Source: Mycolicibacterium austroafricanum (lineage in GTDB: Bacteria > Actinomycetota > Actinomycetes > Mycobacteriales > Mycobacteriaceae). Taken from it: DNA of 64,000 bases. Position numbers and translations under genes: made by a program. The first letter of the stretch is position 1, and each line of letters opens with the position of its first letter. Below, one piece after another: positions 8,655-16,751 of the stretch. Where the stretch lies: NCBI RefSeq assembly GCF_000612725.1, contig NZ_HG964455.1:90205-154204 (forward strand), written 5' to 3'. Below the pieces are notes generated by a model, which ran no database searches, had not been told where the DNA came from, and saw only the letters and a list, made by a program, of their open reading frames with translations.

Positions 8655-9506
8655 TTACGACTGCGGGTTCACCGAGCTCACGCCACCCCACCGCCCAGGC
8701 GGCCAGGCGATGAACCGGGCTTTGCCGATGACATTCTCCTCCGGAATCGTCCCGGCCGCCGGGTCCCCCGTGCACAGCAGGCCGCGCTGTGCGTCGGCGG
8801 GCACATTGCTGCAGTGCGTACGGGAATCGGCCGAGTGGGTGCGGTTGTCGCCCATCACCCACAGCCTGCCCTCGGGGACGGTCACCGGGCCGAACTCGTT
8901 ACCCAGGCACGGGTACACCGCGGGGTCGGCCATCATCGTGTCGGGATCAAGGTAGGGCTCGTTGAGCGGCTTTCCGTCGACGGTCAGCCCGGTGTCGACC
9001 CGGCACTGCACGGTCTGCCCGCCGACCGCGATGATCCGCTTGACCAGATCGTTCTCGTCCGGGGGGACGAAGCCCACGACCGACAGCGCGTTCTGCACCC
9101 ACCGCACCGCGGTGTTGTCGGACCGAATGGACTTGTAGCCGACGCTCCAGTTCGGCGGGCCCTTGAAGACGACGACGTCACCTGGCTCGGGCGAGGAGAA
9201 GCGGTAGGTGAGCTTGTCGACCATGATGCGGTCGCCCACGCATCCGTTGCACCCGTGCAGCGTCGGCTCCATCGACTCCGATGGAATCAGGTAGGGCCGC
9301 GCGATGAACGTCAGCATCACGTAGTACAGCACCAGGGCGATGCTGATCAGGATCGCGGCCTCACGAAGTGCGCCGCGCTTCTTCTTGCCGGTTTTCTCGT
9401 CGCCTTCAGAGGCAACAGGCTCCGGATTCTCGAGCGTGCGTTCGGCCGACGAGTTGTCGGGATCGGAAGGTGCCGAGTGACCCGAGGGGTCAGAAGCGGA
9501 TGTCAC
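8655..9506 (-). CDS. lepB: Signal peptidase I
   Basis: Cleaves signal peptides of exported proteins at the outer face of the cytoplasmic membrane. A disordered acidic N-terminus of about 45 residues precedes one membrane helix (about residues 50-68, AILISIALVLYYVMLTFI). The catalytic serine is in IPSESMEPTLHG (Ser78), and the lysine is in the box LVKRIIAVGG; GDNRTHSADSR is the conserved C-terminal box. The length of 283 is typical for mycobacteria. The GTG start gives the usual long N-terminus. It lies between rplS and rnhB on the same strand, 48 bases from the end of rplS. Confidence 0.95.
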   Translation of the reverse strand: MTSASDPSGHSAPSDPDNSSAERTLENPEPVASEGDEKTGKKKRGALREAAILISIALVLYYVMLTFIARPYLIPSESMEPTLHGCNGCVGDRIMVDKLTYRFSSPEPGDVVVFKGPPNWSVGYKSIRSDNTAVRWVQNALSVVGFVPPDENDLVKRIIAVGGQTVQCRVDTGLTVDGKPLNEPYLDPDTMMADPAVYPCLGNEFGPVTVPEGRLWVMGDNRTHSADSRTHCSNVPADAQRGLLCTGDPAAGTIPEENVIGKARFIAWPPGRWGGVSSVNPQS

Positions 9507-9554
9507 GGGATCAGCGTAGTCACCGCGACGACAAACCCGACCCGGCGGCGCAGG

Positions 9555-9896
9555 TCAGCGCTTTTCCTTGATCTTGGCCTTCTTGCCACGCAGCTCGCGC
9601 AGGTAGTACAGCTTCGCGCGGCGGACGTCGCCACGGGAGACGATGTCGATGTGGTCGATGTTGGGTGAATGCACGGGGAAGGTGCGCTCGACGCCGACGC
9701 CGTAGCTCTCCTTGCGAACCGTGAAGGTCTCGCGGACCCCGCCACCCTGACGGCGGAGGACGACACCCTTGAAGACCTGGATGCGTTCCTTGGAGCCCTC
9801 GATGACCTTAACGTGGACGTTGACGGTGTCACCGGGACCAAAGGCCGGGACATCGTCACGCAGCGACGACTGGTCGACGAAATCCAGCGTGTTCAT
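9555..9896 (-). CDS. rplS: 50S ribosomal protein L19
   Basis: This 113-residue L19 starts MNTLDFVDQSSLRDDVPAFG and contains FKGVVLRRQGGGVRETFTVR and the basic end of the protein, RELRGKKAKIKEKR. L19 sits at the interface of the 30S and 50S subunits. The reading frame stays open for more than 400 codons upstream, but that part is antisense to lppW and does not look coding; the ATG used here follows AAGGAAG. A leader of about 120 bases separates it from a promoter shared in sequence with rpsP. Confidence 0.97.
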   Translation of the reverse strand: MNTLDFVDQSSLRDDVPAFGPGDTVNVHVKVIEGSKERIQVFKGVVLRRQGGGVRETFTVRKESYGVGVERTFPVHSPNIDHIDIVSRGDVRRAKLYYLRELRGKKAKIKEKR

Positions 9897-10026
9897 CGGT
9901 GACACTTCCTTGCTGTTCGCGGCTCCGTGCCGGCGTCTGGTGACGCGCACGGAACCGATGTGGTTTCGGACGTCTTGGGCGGGTCGTGCGGCGCGGACGT
10001 ACCGGCCGTGCACAGACAACTGCCCA

Positions 10027-10060
10027 ATTGTGCCAGACGGAGACCGGATCCTTGAAATCC
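10027..10060 (-). promoter_or_regulatory. Promoter of rplS, twin of the rpsP promoter
   Basis: On the minus strand this reads GGATTTC, then 21 bases, then CACAAT, with TCTGG immediately before the hexamer (an extended -10, TGGCACAAT). Exactly the same two elements with the same 21-base gap precede rpsP. Downstream bases are also similar (GGGCAGTTGTCTG here, GGGCGGCTGTCCG there). Transcription should start about seven bases after the hexamer, leaving a leader of about 120 bases. Confidence 0.6.
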
Positions 10061-10202
10061 GGTGGCCACCGCCACCGTCTGGAGGCGGGTTCACGCGCGG
10101 CGGCGCGGGTATGCAGCCGTTACCCTTGATCCACCGGGCCTGCCGACAGCGCTGCCCGAGTTCGGGGGGACTGCGTCGACCCAACACATCTGGAGGAGAG
10201 CG

Positions 10203-11141
10203 ATGCGACGGCCGGCGAGGCTGTTCAGGACCACCGTTTCGATGGCGGCCGCCGTGTCCGCTCTGGCCGGATGCGCCACAGCGGACAGCAGTGCCCCACC
10301 GCTCTCGGGGGGTCCGCAGCTGACGGTGGTCGCGCCGCTGGGCACCATGGCTCCGCTGCCGGAGGCGCCGCCCGACGAGCCCGCCGCCACGTTCGCGGGA
10401 CTGGCCCAGCGGGAGATGCAGGCGACGGCGCAGGCCGCCGAGGCCGGCGCCGAGATCACCGCCGCGGTCCTGGACCGCAACACCGGCCAGTTGGTGACCA
10501 ACGGGAACGGCATGAAGATCGCCATCGCCTCGGTGGTGAAGCTGTTCATCGCCGACGACCTGCTGCTGCAGGTCGCCAACGGACAGACCGAGCTGTCCCC
10601 GGAGGACCGCAAGTCGCTCGACGTCATGTTGCGGGCCTCCGACGACAGCGCCGCCGAGGTGTTCTGGAACCGCAGCGGCGGCAGCGCGATCATCGACCGC
10701 GTCGTCAAGCGCTACGGGCTGTCCTCGACGAGCCGGCCCGGTAACGGGCGGTGGTTCAACACCATCAGCACGGCCACCGACCTGGTGCGCTACTACGACA
10801 TGTTGCTGTCGGGCGCAGGCGGCCTGCCCCGGGAACAGGCGAACATCATCCTGTCGAACCTCGCCGCGTCGACGCCGACGGCACCCGACGGGATGGTGCC
10901 CGGCGGCGTCTATCCGCAGCGGTTCGGCATCCCGGAGGGGTTGTACGCCGAACCGGTCGCGGTCAAGCAGGGCTGGATGTGCTGCGTCGGCGCCGACTGG
11001 ATGCATCTGTCGACCGGTGTGGTCGGTCTGAGCCGCCGCTACGTGATGGTGATCGGGTCGATGCAGCCGGCCGGCGATGACGCCGCGCGCCGCACGATCA
11101 CCGACGCCGTCAAGACGATGTTCCCCGGCGGCAGGATCTAA
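10203..11141 (+). CDS. lppW: Lipoprotein LppW, serine-hydrolase (beta-lactamase-like) fold
   Basis: The position between rplS and trmD, on the opposite strand, identifies this as the Rv2905 (LppW) counterpart. The ATG has GGAGGAGAG just upstream. A signal peptide ends in the lipobox LAGC (about residues 19-22). The 290-residue exported part keeps elements of the class A beta-lactamase/DD-peptidase fold: SVVK (an SxxK motif), SDDS where SDN is usual, and KQGW where KTG is usual. Ordering and spacing fit that fold, but the third motif is altered, so it may bind rather than hydrolyse. It overlaps the end of the convergent trmD by four bases. Confidence 0.88.
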   Translation: MRRPARLFRTTVSMAAAVSALAGCATADSSAPPLSGGPQLTVVAPLGTMAPLPEAPPDEPAATFAGLAQREMQATAQAAEAGAEITAAVLDRNTGQLVTNGNGMKIAIASVVKLFIADDLLLQVANGQTELSPEDRKSLDVMLRASDDSAAEVFWNRSGGSAIIDRVVKRYGLSSTSRPGNGRWFNTISTATDLVRYYDMLLSGAGGLPREQANIILSNLAASTPTAPDGMVPGGVYPQRFGIPEGLYAEPVAVKQGWMCCVGADWMHLSTGVVGLSRRYVMVIGSMQPAGDDAARRTITDAVKTMFPGGRI

Positions 11142-11824
11142 TCCAACAGGTCGGGACGTCGCTCCCGGGTCCGTTGCAGCCCCTGCTCGCGCCGCCACGC
11201 GGCGATGCGTGCGTGGTCACCGGAGAGCAGCACGTCGGGGACGTCGAGTCCGCGCCAACTCGCGGGCCGCGTGTAGCTGGGCCCCTCAAGCAGCCCACCG
11301 ACCAGCTCGGAGTGTGAATCGTCCTGGTGCGAGGCGGGATTGCCGAGCACGTCGGGCAGCAGCCGGACGACGGCCTCGATCATCACCACCGCGGCGGATT
11401 CGCCGCCGGGCAGCACGTAGTCACCGATCGACACCTCCTCGACCCGCATCCGCCTCGCGGCGTCGTCGATCACCCGCTGGTCGATGCCCTCGTAGCGGCC
11501 GCAGGCGAAGACCAGGTGCTCTTCGCCGGACCAACGCTGCGCGGTGGCCTGGGTGAACAGCCGACCCGCCGGCGACGGGACCACCAGAAGGGTTTCCGGC
11601 GAGCAGATCTCGTCGAGCGCGGCGCCCCAGATCGGCGCCTTCATCACCATTCCCGGTCCCCCGCCGTACGGCGAATCGTCCACCGAGCGGTGCACATCAT
11701 GGGTCCAGTCACGCAGATCGTGCACCGCAAGCGCCACGATCCCAGCCTCGATCGCCTTGCCCGGCAACGCCTGTCGCAACGCATCCAGGAACGCGGGAAA
11801 GATGGTCACCACGTCAATACGCAC
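11138..11824 (-). CDS. trmD: tRNA (guanine-37-N1)-methyltransferase
   Basis: Methylates G37 next to the anticodon of tRNAs reading CNN codons, preventing frameshifts. The protein opens MRIDVVTIFPAFLDALRQAL and has DDSPYGGGPGMVM and CGRYEGIDQRV. The SAM-binding trefoil knot contains SIGDYVLPGGESAAVVMIEA. The length of 228 is normal. The start is GTG. It is the last gene of the rpsP-khpA-rimM-trmD operon, 12 bases after rimM. Confidence 0.96.
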   Translation of the reverse strand: MRIDVVTIFPAFLDALRQALPGKAIEAGIVALAVHDLRDWTHDVHRSVDDSPYGGGPGMVMKAPIWGAALDEICSPETLLVVPSPAGRLFTQATAQRWSGEEHLVFACGRYEGIDQRVIDDAARRMRVEEVSIGDYVLPGGESAAVVMIEAVVRLLPDVLGNPASHQDDSHSELVGGLLEGPSYTRPASWRGLDVPDVLLSGDHARIAAWRREQGLQRTRERRPDLLD

Positions 11825-11836
11825 GGCTCCGCATCC

Positions 11837-12355
11837 TCACAGATCGAGCAGACCCTCGGGCGGATCGATCTCGATCGCGTTGTCCGCCAACGACACCGAC
11901 ACCACGATCGCCGACACGAACGGCACCAGCACCTCGGCACCGTCGGGGTCACGCACAGCCAGCAGTTCGCCTGCGGCAGTGTGCAGCACCTCGGCCACCG
12001 TACCGACGGGCTGCCCGCCGGTGGTGCTGACCGCCATCCCCTCGAGTTGATGGTCGTAGAACTCGTCGGGATCTTCGATCGGGGGAAGCTCGGCGGAATC
12101 GACGAGGAAGAGCGTGCCGCGCAGTGCGTCGGCGGCATCGCGGTCCCCGACGCCTTGCAGCCGCACCAGCATCCGATCGCCGTGGGCCCTCACCGATTCG
12201 ATGACGAACTCGCGCTCGGCGCCGCCCCGCGAGGGACGGCCGCGCAGCACAGCGCCGGCCACGAAACGGCCCTCCGGATCGTCGGTGCGGACGTCGACGG
12301 CGAGTTCGCCCGTGACGCCGTGCGCCTTGACGACGCGCCCGACAACCAGGTCCAT
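11837..12355 (-). CDS. rimM: 16S rRNA processing protein RimM
   Basis: Binds S19 and helps maturation of the 30S head. The N-terminal RimM domain begins MDLVVGRVVKAHGVTGELAVD; a C-terminal PRC barrel follows, with YDHQLEGMAV and EVLVPFVSAIVVSVS, ending IEIDPPEGLLDL. Its 172 residues match the family. It follows khpA by 11 bases and precedes trmD, the standard bacterial order. Confidence 0.96.
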   Translation of the reverse strand: MDLVVGRVVKAHGVTGELAVDVRTDDPEGRFVAGAVLRGRPSRGGAEREFVIESVRAHGDRMLVRLQGVGDRDAADALRGTLFLVDSAELPPIEDPDEFYDHQLEGMAVSTTGGQPVGTVAEVLHTAAGELLAVRDPDGAEVLVPFVSAIVVSVSLADNAIEIDPPEGLLDL

Positions 12356-12366
12356 AGGGATGGGCG

Positions 12367-12609
12367 CTACTGGTCGGTGTCCACCACGTCGACGCGGATT
12401 CCGCGACCGCCGATGCCCGCCACCAGGGTGCGCAGCGCGGTCGCGGTGCGACCGCCGCGCCCGATGACCTTTCCGAGGTCCTCGGGGTGGACGTGGACCT
12501 CGACGGTGCGGCCGCGGCGATTGGTCACCATGTCCACCCGGACGTCGTCGGGATTGTCGACGATTCCGCGGACCAGGTGCTCAACGGCGTCGACGACGAC
12601 GGAGCTCAT
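12367..12609 (-). CDS. khpA: KH-domain RNA-binding protein KhpA
   Basis: An 80-residue single KH domain with the RNA-binding GxxG loop in GKVIGRGGRTATALRTLV. KhpA proteins bind RNA, usually with KhpB, and affect cell division and ribosome-linked regulation in other bacteria. The ATG overlaps the stop of rpsP by four bases, so translation is coupled. The operon position between rpsP and rimM equals Rv2908c. Confidence 0.95.
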   Translation of the reverse strand: MSSVVVDAVEHLVRGIVDNPDDVRVDMVTNRRGRTVEVHVHPEDLGKVIGRGGRTATALRTLVAGIGGRGIRVDVVDTDQ

Positions 12610-13082
12610 TCTGCAGCGGGGGCGTCGGACTCGGCGACGGCCTCAGCCTCGGCGGGCGCCTCAGCTGCTTCGGCAGGCGCGTCCTTCTTGGCCGGGGCCT
12701 TCTTCTTCTTCGGCGTGGTGGCCTCGGTGGACGGCCCGCCCTCGGCCTCGGCCAGCGCGGCGTTGAACAGGTCCAGCTTGGACGGCTTGGGTTCCTTGAC
12801 CTTCAGCGTGCCCTCGGCGCCGGGCAGGCCCTTGAACTTCTGCCAGTCACCGGTGATCTTCAGCAGCTGCAGCACGGGCTCGGTCGGCTGGGCGCCGACG
12901 CCCAGCCAGTACTGTGCGCGCTCCGAGTCGATCTCGATGACGCTCGGCTCTTCCTTCGGGTGGTACCGGCCGATGACCTCGATGGCGCGACCGTCGCGGC
13001 GGTTGCGCGCATCGGCGACGGCGATGCGGTACTGGGGATTGCGGATCTTGCCGAAGCGGGCGAGCTTGATCTTGACAGCCAT
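12606..13082 (-). CDS. rpsP: 30S ribosomal protein S16 with long C-terminal tail
   Basis: The conserved S16 core covers about the first 110 residues: MAVKIKLARFGKIRNPQYRI, then DARNRRDGRAIEVIGRYHP. The remaining residues are an Ala/Glu/Lys-rich, low-complexity tail (PKKKKAPAKKDAPAEAAEA and similar), which mycobacterial S16 proteins also carry. The ATG follows AGGAG. It heads the operon with khpA, rimM and trmD and has its own promoter about 130 bases upstream. Confidence 0.97.
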   Translation of the reverse strand: MAVKIKLARFGKIRNPQYRIAVADARNRRDGRAIEVIGRYHPKEEPSVIEIDSERAQYWLGVGAQPTEPVLQLLKITGDWQKFKGLPGAEGTLKVKEPKPSKLDLFNAALAEAEGGPSTEATTPKKKKAPAKKDAPAEAAEAPAEAEAVAESDAPAAE

Positions 13083-13221
13083 GGTTGAGCGATTTCTCCT
13101 GTGATTGCCACGTTTGCAATTCGAGCGATCTCCGGCGGGATGCCGGGATCCGGTTTTGCCTTACGCGTGTGACCACGGCACGGCACATCCGATCGAGGAA
13201 GCCGTACGCGGACAGCCGCCC

Positions 13222-13255
13222 ATTGTGCCAGACCGGCGGCCACCGCCGGAAATCC
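13222..13255 (-). promoter_or_regulatory. Promoter of rpsP-khpA-rimM-trmD, twin of the rplS promoter
   Basis: On the minus strand: GGATTTC, 21 bases, then CACAAT preceded by TCTGG. Identity and spacing match the element ahead of rplS. A transcript starting about seven bases after the hexamer would have a leader of about 130 bases, almost the same length as the rplS leader, although the two leaders share no obvious sequence beyond their first dozen bases. Confidence 0.6.
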
Positions 13256-13314
13256 GGAGTCGCAGCTCGCCCAGTGACCTTTACAAGTCGAGCCCGAAGT
13301 GTCACCTTCTAGGT

Positions 13315-13806
13315 GTGGACGACGCCGCGGCACTGGTGGAGATCGAGGCGATCAAGCAGCTGAAGGCACGCTACTGCCGGTTCCTCGACATCAAGGACTG
13401 GGATTCGTGGCGGTCGCTGTTCGCCGACGACTTCCACAGTGACACCGCAGGGGCCGGCGGCAAGGTGATCGACGGGGCCGACGAATTCGTCGCGTTCACC
13501 CGAAGGAGCCTCGGTGACCGCGCGACCGTGCACCAGGTGCATGCGCCCGAGATCGAGTTGACCTCTCCGACGACCGCCACGGCGGTGTGGGCGCTGGAGG
13601 ACGTCGTGCGCCTGGCGCCCGGGGTCAACCTGCGCGGCTACGGCCATTACACGGAGTCCTACGCGAAGGTCGACGGCTACTGGCTTATCACCGCGTCCAC
13701 GCTGACCCGGCTGCGGGAGGACGTGTTCAACATCGCGGTCTCGGTGTACGTGTCGGACCGCATCAAACGGGTGGTCGGCAGGCTGGGTCGTCGACTGGTG
13801 CGGTGA
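13315..13806 (+). CDS. SnoaL-like (NTF2-fold) protein
   Basis: The protein opens VDDAAALVEIEAIKQLKARYCRFLD, followed by DWDSWRSLFADDF, the hallmark of SnoaL/NTF2-like alpha+beta barrels; the C-terminal strands include RGYGHYTESYAKVDGYW. Such folds act as small isomerases, dehydratases or binding proteins, so no reaction can be assigned. The GTG start fits the fold boundary; the open frame continues about 70 codons upstream through the rpsP leader, which is judged non-coding. No clear ribosome binding site is seen, so the start is uncertain. It converges with another SnoaL-like gene five bases away. Confidence 0.75.
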   Translation: MDDAAALVEIEAIKQLKARYCRFLDIKDWDSWRSLFADDFHSDTAGAGGKVIDGADEFVAFTRRSLGDRATVHQVHAPEIELTSPTTATAVWALEDVVRLAPGVNLRGYGHYTESYAKVDGYWLITASTLTRLREDVFNIAVSVYVSDRIKRVVGRLGRRLVR

Positions 13807-13811
13807 ACAGC

Positions 13812-14231
13812 TCACACCAGCTTGTCGAAGCACTTCTCCTCGACCCGCCGGCTCATCCGCCAGCCCTGCGCGGTGCGGACGAACTCGTCGACGTACCAGA
13901 TGCCGACGAAATAGACCTGGTTGTGCTCCCCGCCCATAACCATCGGGTTGAAGCAGATGGCCCGTGAGGTCGCGGTGTCCCCGCTGATGCGGATGTCGAC
14001 GTTGCCGACCAGGTGGTAGTAGGCGGGGAAGTTCGGCAGCACCTCCTTCAGCCACGCCTTCACCTCCGGAAAGCGGCCGTCCACGCCACCGCTGACGCGG
14101 TAGTCGATGTAGGCGTCGGGGGTGAACACCGCATCGAGGTCGTCGAATCGCCTTCCGTCGATCGCGCTGGAGTAGTCGATCAGCAATTGCTGGATCTCCA
14201 GCCGGTCGGAGATCTCGGCGAGGCTCAACAT
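13812..14231 (-). CDS. SnoaL-like (NTF2-fold) protein, Rv2910c type
   Basis: Starting at MLSLAEISDRLEIQQLLIDY, this 139-residue protein has the SnoaL pattern: a helix ending in YSSAIDGRRFDDLDAVF, then VKAWLKEVL, HLVGNVDIRISGD and a strand with VEEKCFD. A longer start 13 codons upstream exists but adds sequence unlike the fold. Position before dacB2 corresponds to Rv2910c. The reaction is unknown. It may be a relic of a duplication with the convergent SnoaL gene, though the two share only fold-level similarity. Confidence 0.78.
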   Translation of the reverse strand: MLSLAEISDRLEIQQLLIDYSSAIDGRRFDDLDAVFTPDAYIDYRVSGGVDGRFPEVKAWLKEVLPNFPAYYHLVGNVDIRISGDTATSRAICFNPMVMGGEHNQVYFVGIWYVDEFVRTAQGWRMSRRVEEKCFDKLV

Positions 14232-14275
14232 GGCTCGATTGAACACGACCGCGGCGCGGTTTAGGCTCACCTGCC

Positions 14276-15160
14276 ATGACGAGGCTTCTCGCGTGCCTTG
14301 GCGCCGTGCTGTGCCTGGTCGGTTCGGTCTCTGTTCCCCACGCGGCCGCCGTGCCCGCCACCGGGATCGTGCAGCCCGCAGGTTCGATGCCGATCCCCGA
14401 CGGTCCCGCCCAGGCGTGGATCGTGGCCGACATGGACACCGGCGCGGTGCTGGCCGCGCGCGACGAGCACGGCCACTTCGCGCCGGCCAGCACCATCAAG
14501 GTGCTGCTGGCGATGGTCGTTCTCGACGAACTGCCGCTCGACGCGACCATCGTGGCCAACGAGGTTGACACCAAGGTCGAGTGCAACTGCGCGGGTGTGG
14601 CACCGGGTCGGACCTACACGACCCGCCAACTGCTCGAGGCACTGCTGCTCGTGTCGGGCAACGACGCCGCCAACACGCTGGCCACCATGCTCGGCGGGCG
14701 CGACGTCGCCGTGATGAAGATGAACGCGAAGGCCGCCACGCTGGGCGCGTACGGCACCAACGCCGGTTCGCCGTCGGGCATCGACGGGCCCGGCATCGAC
14801 ATCTGGTCCACACCGCGCGACCTGGCGGTCATTTTCCGCGCCGCGATGGCCGACCCGGTGTTCGCGCAGATCGTCGCCCAACCCACCGCGGTCTTCCCGG
14901 CCAAGACCGGCGACGTCGTGCTGGTCAACCAGGACGAACTTCTGCACCGCTATCCGGGAACGTTCGGCGGCAAGACCGGATACACCGACCTGGCCCGCAA
15001 GACCTTCGTCGGCGGCGCCGCGCGCAACGGCAGACACCTGGTCGTCGCGCTGATGTACGGGCTGGTGAAAGAGGGCGGGCCGACGTACTGGGACCAGGCC
15101 GCCGCGCTGCTCGACTGGGGTTTCGCGCTGGGCCCGAACTCCGGCGTGAGCCGGCTCTGA
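14276..15160 (+). CDS. dacB2: D-alanyl-D-alanine carboxypeptidase DacB2
   Basis: Trims the terminal D-Ala from peptidoglycan stem peptides in the periplasm. An N-terminal signal peptide (LLACLGAVLCLVGSVSVPHA) leads into a class A low-mass PBP domain. The active-site motifs are STIK (Ser73), SGND and KTGY, in the right order. The length of 294 is normal for mycobacterial DacB2 (Rv2911). A close paralog follows 83 bases downstream on the same strand. Confidence 0.93.
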   Translation: MTRLLACLGAVLCLVGSVSVPHAAAVPATGIVQPAGSMPIPDGPAQAWIVADMDTGAVLAARDEHGHFAPASTIKVLLAMVVLDELPLDATIVANEVDTKVECNCAGVAPGRTYTTRQLLEALLLVSGNDAANTLATMLGGRDVAVMKMNAKAATLGAYGTNAGSPSGIDGPGIDIWSTPRDLAVIFRAAMADPVFAQIVAQPTAVFPAKTGDVVLVNQDELLHRYPGTFGGKTGYTDLARKTFVGGAARNGRHLVVALMYGLVKEGGPTYWDQAAALLDWGFALGPNSGVSRL

Positions 15161-15243
15161 GCGAAGGACCGGTCGGACTCCGATACCCGATGGAGACCTG
15201 ATCGCGCGCTGGACGAGTCCTGCCGGGACTAGCGTCGCGAACC

Positions 15244-16080
15244 GTGCGAAGACGACTCGCGGGGCTGGCGCTCGCCCTCAGCGCGGTGCTGCCCGCCGCC
15301 TCGATGTCGATCGCCCCGCCGACGTCGGCGCAGCCCGCCGCCGAACCCGCTGCCGCGCAACCGCTTCCGGACGGACCGGCGGAGGCCTGGCTGGTCGCCG
15401 ACCTCGACACCGGGCGCGTGCTCGCCAGCAAGAACCCGTACGGCACCTACGCCCCGGCCAGCACGATCAAGGTGCTTTTGGCGATGACGGTGCTCGACCA
15501 CCTGCGGCCGGACAACTTCGCACGAGCCAACGAGTCGCACACCCGTGTCGAATGTTCCTGTGTCGGACTGCAACCCGGCCAGGCGTACACCACCGCCCAG
15601 CTGGTCGCGGCGATCCTGATGGTGTCGGGCAACGACGCGGCCAACATGCTCGCCGACATGCTCGGCGGCCAGCGGGTGGCCGTCGCGGCGATGAACCGCA
15701 AGGCGGCCCTAGTCGGCGCCCGCAGCACCAGGGCGTCGTCGCCGTCGGGACTCGACGGACCCGGCTGGGAATCGGTGACCACGCCGCACGATCTGGCGGT
15801 CATCATGCGCGCGGCGCTGAAGTATCCGCTGATCGCCCAGATCATGCGGTCCCCGTCCGCGCCGTTTCCCGGCAAGACGCTGCACAACCAGAATGAGTTG
15901 CTCAGCCGCTATCCCGGCGATCTCGCCGGCAAGACCGGCTTCACCAACCTGGCCCGCAAGACCTACGTCGGGGCGGCGCAACGCGGCAACCGCCGCCTGG
16001 TCGTCGTGCAGATGTACGGCACCGGAGACCTCTACGGTCAGGCGATCCGCCTGCTGGACTACGGCTTCAGCCAGCCCTAG
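15244..16080 (+). CDS. Second D-alanyl-D-alanine carboxypeptidase, DacB2 paralog
   Basis: A tandem paralog of the previous gene, with the same layout: signal peptide, STIK with the serine again at residue 73, SGND and KTGF, followed by the shared phrase NLARKTYVGAA. It should also act on peptidoglycan pentapeptides in the periplasm. The start is GTG. M. tuberculosis has one gene at this position, so the pair reflects duplication in this lineage or loss in the other. The end overlaps the convergent cyclase gene by four bases. Confidence 0.9.
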   Translation: MRRRLAGLALALSAVLPAASMSIAPPTSAQPAAEPAAAQPLPDGPAEAWLVADLDTGRVLASKNPYGTYAPASTIKVLLAMTVLDHLRPDNFARANESHTRVECSCVGLQPGQAYTTAQLVAAILMVSGNDAANMLADMLGGQRVAVAAMNRKAALVGARSTRASSPSGLDGPGWESVTTPHDLAVIMRAALKYPLIAQIMRSPSAPFPGKTLHNQNELLSRYPGDLAGKTGFTNLARKTYVGAAQRGNRRLVVVQMYGTGDLYGQAIRLLDYGFSQP

Positions 16081-16751
16081 GAGTCCTCGACCTCGGCGAA
16101 AGCGCGGACGGGGAACGTTCCGAAGCCTTCCACCGCCGGCGGCGCGGCGGTGAATCGCGCACCCCGCGCAGGCAAGGACGCCAGGTTGGTGAGGTGCTCG
16201 ACGATGTGCACTCCGGCGCCCAGCAGTAGCGAATGCGCGGGACGATGTCCGCCCGACTCGGTGTCGTCGATGTTGACCGAGTCGATTCCCACCAGCACAG
16301 CGCCCGCGTCGATGAGGTGCTGGGCCGCATCGGCGGTCAGGAACGGCGCACCTGTGCCGTAGGTGTCGCCTCCGAAATACCGGTCCCACCCCGTGTGAAG
16401 CAGGACCGCCGCGCCGCGGACCTCGCGACCGGCCAGGTGTCCGACCGTGATCGCCCGGTCTGCGAGCCCGTCGAGATGGAACACCTCGGCGGGCAACCCC
16501 ACCAGCGTCGAGAGATCCAGCCCCGCCAGGTCGGCCCCGTCGGAGTACCGGTGGAACGGCGAATCCAGGTACGTCCCGGTGTTCCCGATCATCGTGATCA
16601 CGTCCATCGCGAATTCAGTTCCAGGAGCGTACTTCTCGCGGGAGGCTTGACGTGTCAGGTGCGGCGTGATGACTGGCGCGGGCAGCCCGGGGTAGGTGAT
16701 GAGCCCGGCGCGGATCCGGTGGCTGAGATCGACGATGCGACGGGTGGACAT
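16077..16751 (-). CDS. Cyclase-family metal-dependent hydrolase with altered metal motif
   Basis: The ATG is chosen because it overlaps the stop of the amidohydrolase gene (TGATG); the open frame upstream is antisense. The 224 residues open RRIVDLSHRIRAGLITYPGLP, as in kynurenine formamidase/cyclase proteins. The usual HxGTHxDxPxH metal motif reads NTGTYLDSPFH here, so the first two histidines are Asn and Tyr while the Asp and last His remain. I recall a subfamily with this variant, and its chemistry is not settled. It is probably a hydrolase or lactonase of a small molecule, working with the adjacent amidohydrolase. Confidence 0.8.
   Translation of the reverse strand: MSTRRIVDLSHRIRAGLITYPGLPAPVITPHLTRQASREKYAPGTEFAMDVITMIGNTGTYLDSPFHRYSDGADLAGLDLSTLVGLPAEVFHLDGLADRAITVGHLAGREVRGAAVLLHTGWDRYFGGDTYGTGAPFLTADAAQHLIDAGAVLVGIDSVNIDDTESGGHRPAHSLLLGAGVHIVEHLTNLASLPARGARFTAAPPAVEGFGTFPVRAFAEVEDS

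Noticed and set aside
10100..10125. GGGTAT-like sequence ahead of lppW as a SigF promoter
   Set aside because: The nearest GTT-type -35 is only about 11 bases away, outside the 15-17 range.
9555..11198. A 547-codon minus-strand frame ending in rplS
   Set aside because: Only the last 113 codons (L19) are coding. The rest is antisense to lppW and includes the rplS promoter and leader.
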